A model generated the notes under the pieces. It was given only the letters and a program-made list of their open reading frames with translations, searched no databases and was not told where the DNA came from. A DNA stretch of 64,000 nt from Batillaria attramentaria (lineage: Eukaryota > Mollusca > Gastropoda > Batillariidae). The position numbers were made by a program, and so were the translations under genes. Position 1 is the first letter of the stretch. Each line of letters starts with the position of its first letter. The stretch spans positions 194,501 to 258,500 of the forward strand of contig JACVVK020000368.1 of NCBI GenBank assembly GCA_018292915.2, in the 5' to 3' direction. Below, in pieces: positions 57,557-64,000 of the stretch.

Positions 57557-58084
57557 CCACTTCTCGTGCATCAGATTCGAGGTTTCTGGCTGACGGACGG
57601 GAGGACAGTGCTCAAACACCCCCCCTCCCTCCCCCCCTCCCACCACACCCTTCCTCAACCAACCTCTTGTTTCTCCCTTCCTGTTGTCTTTTGAACCTCA
57701 TTTCCCTGTTTACACTTGTGCCTTTTTGACCCGTGTTACTCTGACCCCGAAAGGACTGAAACTGACCCAGCTGCTGAGACCACGCGTACGCGCACCCCGG
57801 GTAGCCGGTCATAAATTTCTCCTCCTCCCTCGGCCGGGAGAACTCTGGCGTGTCAGCTGAGGAATGCCAGCCACCCGTTTCTGTTTACTCTTTTCCGCGT
57901 GACTGATTTTCAGATTCCACGCACGGGAGCTGCGCGTGGGGCGCACAACAGGAGGTCACAACTGTTGTTGTTGTTGTTGTTGAATGACGTTGAAGACGAT
58001 GATGAACTTCGGGTCAGCGGGTGATTTGGGGTTGGTCTTTTGTTGCTACAGAGTTCACTTTTTTTGAGAGCAGTGGTGGTGGTG

Positions 58085-58118
58085 TTGGTGTGTGTGTGCG
58101 TGAGTGCGTGCGCGTATG

Positions 58119-58205
<87 letters not shown>
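58085..58205. repeat. (TG)n microsatellite
   Basis: TG with GCGTGCG and GCATG interruptions. Confidence 0.95.
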
Positions 58206-58207
<2 letters not shown>

Positions 58208-58209
58208 CC

Positions 58210-59185
58210 TTTCCTGTTTTACAACGCCTGTATTTGCTCAGTATTTAAATAATAAATAATAATAAATGGTATTTGTAGGGCGCATTTCATGAAATAAAAC
58301 TCTATGCACCGATTACTCACCGAGTTACACAGGAAATTACTTGAAGGCTCTGCCAAAAAAATAAACAATGAATTATTGTCTTAGTCTTTTTACTGTGCAC
58401 CCGTGTATGACCAAACACCAACAGTTATCCCTTGGACACAATTTCACTAAGAAACACGTGAGATGCTCTCTACACAACAGCTCCACAAAACGGTGATCAA
58501 AACTCACGAGAAGTCACGGTTCACTGAGCACAACAAGAGCGTGACAGTCTCGAGACCAGACGAGTGGGACACCATCACAACTCACCCGTGCTGAAAGTTC
58601 ACTCACCCGAAGTTCTGTCTCTGGCAAATTAAGCCTCGTATGAGGGGCTAATCAAGTGTTTAACGGACGGTAGAGGCTGCGCCTTTTCTACGGTTCGCCT
58701 ACATCTTGATGCGTGAGTCTTGTGATGTGGGCAAGTTAGCGTGACGTGGGATACAGAGAGTGAGCAGAAGATCAGTGGGGCGTGACCAGACCTCGTTTGA
58801 GCTGCTGAGATATCGTCATCGACGGTTTTCACCTTTCAAAGTACTCGTAAGTCTCTCTCTCTCTCCCTCTCTCTCAATGTTTTTTTTTTTTTTTTTTTTT
58901 CATTCTGACATCTTCGAAAACCTTATTTCATCCTGCCTGATCACCGTGGGCGTATTTAAATACCACAAAATCACAAATCACCAACTTCCCCATTGGCTGT
59001 TTTTGCCTGTCTGTGATCTGTTATTTTGTTTGTTTGTTCTTGTTTTTCTCTATCTTTTCGGTAGTCTAGATAGTTTGTTCATCTTTTGCTTATAATGTTT
59101 GTTTTGTGTTTTTCTTTATAATTGTAGGGCTACTTGCAGGACAGGCAGAGATGCCTACAAGTATTATCCCAATAAATGTTTCATC
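58210..59185. other. No gene recognised
   Basis: AT-rich, with a CT/T-run near 58853-58900. No conserved ORF. Confidence 0.45.
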
Positions 59186-59270
59186 ATCATCACTATCATC
59201 ATCATCATCATCATCGTCGTCGTCGTCGTCGTCATCATCATCATCATCATTCATTCTCTCTCTCTCTCTC
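59186..59270. repeat. (ATC)n(GTC)n(ATC)n and (CT)n microsatellites
   Basis: Trinucleotide repeats followed by CT units at 59255-59270 that abut the LINE end. Confidence 0.93.
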
Positions 59271-59517
59271 CCAACATGTACATATTTACATAATCATGTT
59301 ATTTTTCATTAACTTTAATCATTTCTGTTTCTTGGTTATCTTTATCATCTATTTTAGCTATTATGCTTATTCGCCGCCTTCCTGTATTTCAGTTTTAAAT
59401 GTCTATAATGTATATAATCCTTAGCTTACTTTTACTCTCGTACTGTAGTCTAGCAACGGCAAGGTTGCAAACTGGCCTTTTGGCCAAAATCTTCTACCGT
59501 TGGAAAATAAAGGATTG

Positions 59518-59518
<1 letters not shown>
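59271..59518 (+). mobile_element. CR1-like LINE 3' end, (TC)n-flanked, copy 4
   Basis: Aligns along its whole length with the 3' UTR of 16347-16695 in the other orientation (CAACATGTACATATTTACA, TTTCTGTTTCTTGGTTATC, GTAGTCTAGCAACGGCAAGG, AATCTTCTACCGTTGGAAAA, then TAAAGG). CT repeats flank it on both sides (59255-59270 and 59519-59554). Confidence 0.92.
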
Positions 59519-59558
<40 letters not shown>

Positions 59559-59799
59559 CACAACTGTTTATAGTCTACTGAGCCTACCGAAGTAAATTTG
59601 TACTATGCAAAGGATGATGTCATCGAATTTGTGTGTGTGAAACGTTTAAGTTTTTCATAGGTATGTGAGTACACAAGACTTATATTATGTGTGTATGAGA
59701 GTAAGTTTTATTTATGAGTGTGCGAGTGTTTGTGAGTGGTTTTATATTTTAAGAGCTTTGGACTTGTAGGCTAGTCTAATTAGGCTTTTTATATAGCGG

Positions 59800-62700
59800 A
59801 AGGTAGAACAAATTTGATCCTAACTTTTTATTACAGAAATCAGTAGAGCACAGGCCCCTAATGCTGTGGTGGTCTCCGTGAATTTTTTCTCCGTCCGCGT
59901 CTCCGTTAAAAACGACCGTTTATCTTGCCATTTTCACTATATGAGCCCTATAAATGGGCTTTTGAGGGTGTGCACAGACTATGCGTGTTTGCGGGTACAG
60001 AAATGCGCAGAACTCCACTCTAAATACGGTTACTGTTAGACGAGACATTCATTGTCGACATACTGAAATTTTACCCCAATCAGAATGATGCTTCCTGGAA
60101 AATTGCGGCCATCAGTTTGGCCGTTGATTCAAAGGACCCTGTAAAACGGCAGTATTTGATGCTTGTGCTCTTATCAGGTCACTGCAGGTGACATGTATCG
60201 CGGAAAACATTTACGAACATTGAATAGTTTAGTCAGGAAACGCTTCTTTGGTGTTGTGAAGTTCCCGTGTCACCGCATGTCCAGGTACGTATGAAATATG
60301 ATATCCAAGTGAGCACTTTTTTCGGTAGCGATATTTTGGGGGTGTACTTACTAAAGTAGTTGCTGCTTTGTGAGTAGTGAACGGTTTTTCTCAAAGAGCA
60401 GTGCACACTCAAGAATAGTATCCCAGTTGTGTCATATCAAAAGTTCATTGAAATCGCTTTTGTACTTTTGTCACAAACAGCCAACGAAAGTGCAACCTGT
60501 TTAATAATGACTGAATATGCGTGATGATGGGAGTAGGGACACTTGATTGGTTGCTGTGATAAGGTGTATCCGCGAAAACAAGTATAATATGATGCAAATA
60601 TTCGAGCACATGCACGGTGTTTCAGAAGTATCTTCAAGAACTTGTATGAGAGATTATTGCTTATAGATGGCCGTTAATTGAAGCTATCAGTTCCCTATAT
60701 CTGCTGAAAGCGGTGCTTACCAAAGAGCCTGCCATAATTGCTACACTTGATGCAATTTCCTTTTATACATTTGTCTTGGAGGAAAAGACAATGACTAGTC
60801 GTATGAAGAAAGATCCGTGAATCTAAACAAGCACGTCTTCTTTACAGCGGTCATTATTTTACCCATTTTTTTCCACTTCCTTCATTACATGCTGCGTGGG
60901 GGGTAGGTTTATATTTTGCTGCTAGCAGCCACCAGTTTTAACTTGTCATTGTTTTACATATTGGAAAAAGTAGAGTGATTCCAGGAGAAGGAAAACGTGC
61001 ATCCCACATCAAATTTCATGAACTCTTCACTGCTTGAAATAGGTGACTTAAATCACCTTTTTCTAATTAAACAGAGCATTAATTGCTACGGGGGTAGGTT
61101 ACCAAGTTGCCAGATATGACGGCCACAGTGTACACAGCGTTTTTTGTTACTGACCAACTTTTAGAGGAGAGGCTTGGCGCTTACGTGTTACTAGCCCATC
61201 CACTATGTCCTTTTGGTTGTGAGGGGAAATGACGGGAATCCATATTGTGGTTGGGTTCAAAAATTGACTATACACAGCAAAGATTACAAATGACGCCGCT
61301 GCAGCAGGTATTGTGCACACACTTCAAGTTTGACTACTGGATATGTTAGGCCAGACACCCTGTGGTGGTCCAACGAAATGACGACAGATTTTCCTGTAGA
61401 AGCTCTCAGTTATCAAATCTTCCTTTTTCCATATAGACGCCAATTCTCTTACTGATGGGGACCGGGCTGACATATTACGCTCCTGCAGCTGCTACGCTTG
61501 ACAGATCATTTGCAGACGCACATCATACTTTAGCGAAATGGTCCAGCATCCCTAAAATACTATTACAAGTATACCTTTTTGCCTCAAATTCTAACGCACT
61601 CAGAAAATGTCGGACATTTTCATTAATTCCTGTTTTGAGGTACAGGTACAGAAATTAGACAAACTTAATATGAAACTTCCAGAAAAATAATATCACACAA
61701 ATGCAAATGAAAAACAATAGACACAAAAGCAAATCTGTGAAATCTCTTTTATTTTCAACGTGTTTTTCCTTGGGAACAAACGCCGTTATTTTGCCTCTTT
61801 TTTTGGACATTCATAAGTTTACAAATGAAAATCACTGGCATACATTACTGGCAAAATGTGATGGAGGGTATGTAGAACACAACATCAAGTCTACAGTAGT
61901 AAGTGGCTGAATTCATTTCAAGTGTTATGAGGTATGCTAATCACACGGCAAACATGTTTACAAGGTCAAGGTCATCGGTTCGTCTGTTTACTCCCAAACA
62001 TTTTCTTTCATCGCTGTGTTAGAATAAGCAAACGAACAAGCAGTCACAAGCACCAGGCGAAACAAAATTAGCACAAACGATGTTTGTATGAGAAGATTTC
62101 TTGTGAACAACTTTGGTGACCTTGACCTTGGGAGTAAAGGTCATAGAGACTGGGTGAAAATTTTGTAAATACAACTTTTGGCATAACATTTGCCTAATAT
62201 GCATTGATAAGAATGCCTTTCTGGTGACCTCTAGTAAAGGTCAAGGTCACGCTTGAGTTATGAAGGTTTTGCAGTCATATTTTTATTCTGAGGATGTTGT
62301 GAACTCACCAAACCATGGGGACAAAAGTTAGCAGCACCAAAATGCTTATTCTGAGCGATGAAGTAAAATGTTTTGGAGTAAACAGACAAACCAATGACCT
62401 TGACCTTGAAAACATGTTTGCCGTGTGATTAACATACCTCATAACACTTGAAATGAATTCAGACACATACTACTATAGACTTGAGGTTGTGCTCTACATA
62501 ATTTCCATTGCACTTTGCTAGTACTGAACTAGCAGCCATTATTAAACAGGTTGCACTTTCGTTGGTTGTTAGTGACAAAAGTACAAAAGCGATTTCAATG
62601 AACTTTTGATATGACACAACTGGGATACTATTCTTGAGTGTGCACTGCTCTTTGAGAAAAATCGTTCACTAGTCACAACGCAGCAACTACTTTAGTAAGT

Positions 62701-63247
62701 ACACCCCCAAAATATCGCTACCGAAAAAAAGTGCTCACTTGGATATCATATTTCATACGTACCTGGACATGCGGTGACACGGGAACTTCACAACACCAAA
62801 GAAGCGTTTCCTGACTAAACTGTTCAATGTTCGTAAATGTTTTCCGCGATACATGTCACCTGCAGTGACCTGATAAGTGCACAAGCATCAAATACTGCCG
62901 TTTTACAGGGTCCTTTGAATCAACGGCCAAACTGATGGCCGCAATTTTCCAGGAAGCATCATTCTGATTGGGGTAAAATTTCAGTATGTCAACAATGCAT
63001 GTCTCGTCTAACAGTAACCGTATTTAGAGTGGAGTTCTGCGCATTTCTGTACCCGCAAACACGCATACTTTGTGCACACCCTCAAAAGCCCATTTATAGG
63101 GCTCATATAGTGAAAATGGCAAGATAAACGGTCGTTTTTAACGGTGACGCGGACGGAGAAAAAATTCACGGAGACCACCACAGCATTAGGGGCCTGTGTT
63201 CTACTGAAATCTGTAATAAAAAGTTAGGATCAAATTTGTTCTACCTT
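59800..63247. mobile_element. 3.4-kb element with nested long inverted repeats
   Basis: Outer arms 59800-60509 and 62537-63247 (about 710 bases each) are highly similar reverse complements, ending outward at AAGGTAGAACAAATTTGATCC. Inner arms 61870-62029 and 62344-62499 are also reverse complements, somewhat more diverged. On the right the two arms are only 37 bases apart; on the left they are 1360 bases apart, so 60510-61869 is an insertion or the right side has lost sequence. The centre has several TCAAGGTCA sites. No transposase-like ORF was recognised, so it is probably non-autonomous. Confidence 0.88.
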
Positions 63248-63274
63248 GTTCAGCAATTTTCCTAGCCTATTGTA

Positions 63275-63450
63275 CGGATGTGTGTGTGTGTGTCTGTTTG
63301 TGGGTGTGTGTGCACGTGTGTGCAAGATTTACTTGTGTGCGTGACTGAAGCTTCTGTTAGTGCAAGTTTTATTTGTTATCATTATGTCTTATTATTATTA
63401 TTTTTATGGTGGCCTTCTGGGATTAATAAAATAATTTGAACTGAATCCAG
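63275..63450 (+). mobile_element. LINE/SINE 3' end with (AATTG)-type tail, copy 2
   Basis: CTTCTGTTAGTGCAAGTTTT, TTATGGTGGCC, TTCTGGGATTAATAAAATAA, TTTGAACTGAAT: the + strand partner of 50230-50357. A TG-rich block at 63278-63325 precedes it. Sequence resembling the same element (GTTTAAGTTTTTCATAGGT at 59645) stands left of the inverted repeat, so the inverted repeat may have split one element. Confidence 0.6.
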
Positions 63451-63965
63451 TCCATGTCAGTGTCCACGTCTGCAGCACAGACCGAACGATGCTCATGAGA
63501 AATGTCCATGATTGTTGAGCTTTCTTCCGGACTCTTAACACAACTGCCGAAATAATTATGGGACATCTACTGATATCGATGATCCTCGAACGGTACCTAG
63601 GAATGTTCTACATGCCTGATTCACGAAGAGAGCGTCACTGCATTCCGTAGTTGATCCAGTCAACACTGGCCCATGACACCCACGTACCCTCGATAACCCG
63701 CCGGTAGCTATCTCGTCTTAATAACTGGACATTCCCCGACCATAATCATGTCAATCTCACTTCGCCCCCCTCCTCAGTGGGGGGTTTATGGGCTGGCCGC
63801 TGGGCGAGAACAGAATTTAATGAAGTTGGCTGACGGACGGTGAAACAATTTTAGCGAGAGAGTGGGGGGTGTTGAGTAGAGGCGATACAATACCAGTGGG
63901 GGTGTGATATTAGCGGTTATTAGGATCGTATCGTTGATTAAGGATGTGGTTGATGTTGGTATGTG
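63451..63965. other. No gene recognised
   Basis: Mixed-composition sequence without a conserved ORF or repeat. Confidence 0.5.
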
Positions 63966-63967
63966 AG

Positions 63968-64000
<33 letters not shown>
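63966..64000. repeat. (CA)n microsatellite, cut by window end
   Basis: CA units run to the last base. Confidence 0.9.

Overview
The window is animal nuclear DNA, most likely from a mollusc and probably a marine gastropod. That placement is an inference from the repeat landscape (tRNA-derived SINEs with the tail GTTAAACCCCCAAACACCCACCC, TCAAGGTCA-rich repeats, CR1-like LINE ends, very many CA/TG/GA microsatellites) and from two intron-rich genes that match conserved animal families. No bacterial, viral or organellar genes were recognised.

Two host genes are on the + strand. (1) Positions 1-2875 hold the last four coding exons of a membrane-associated phosphatidylinositol transfer protein (PITPNM/Nir/RdgB family, LNS2 domain); its 5' part lies outside the window. 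A long 3' UTR may run as far as about 12,045. (2) Positions 24152-36481 hold a complete eight-exon gene for a HIRIP3-like histone chaperone of 1375 codons. It has an N-terminal DEK-C-like segment, a very long acidic Ser/Asp/Lys-rich middle in one 3.2-kb exon, and a C-terminal CHZ motif. Its first intron appears to be GC-AG. Its introns carry a near-perfect 60-bp-arm hairpin, an AGTGATCGC-ended element, a pogo/Tigger-like element and other repeats.

Between these genes (12.1-24 kb) is a transposon nest. It contains a 3.3-kb LINE with an almost intact endonuclease/reverse-transcriptase ORF and an 11-bp target duplication; the 3' end of a second LINE; a full-length tRNA-derived poly(A) SINE with target duplication; and a broken P-element/THAP9-type transposase. 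The catalytic core of that transposase was flipped between two 12-bp inverted repeats. One of its introns was invaded by a 977-bp element with perfect 21-bp terminal inverted repeats, packed with CGAAT pentamers spaced about one helical turn apart.

The right part (36.5-64 kb) has no recognisable host gene. It is a mosaic of microsatellites, minisatellites, SINEs, LINE 3' ends, MITE-like hairpins, an array of palindromic TCAAGGTCA sites inside an element with inverted ends, an 800-bp GACA/GAGA/GCGCAC array, and a 3.4-kb nested inverted repeat at 59.8-63.2 kb.

The most promising unusual items are: the helically phased CGAAT element; a LINE family whose four copies are each flanked on both sides by (TC)n in the same orientation; the inverted transposase core; the palindromic nuclear-receptor-type half-site array; and the nested long inverted repeat.
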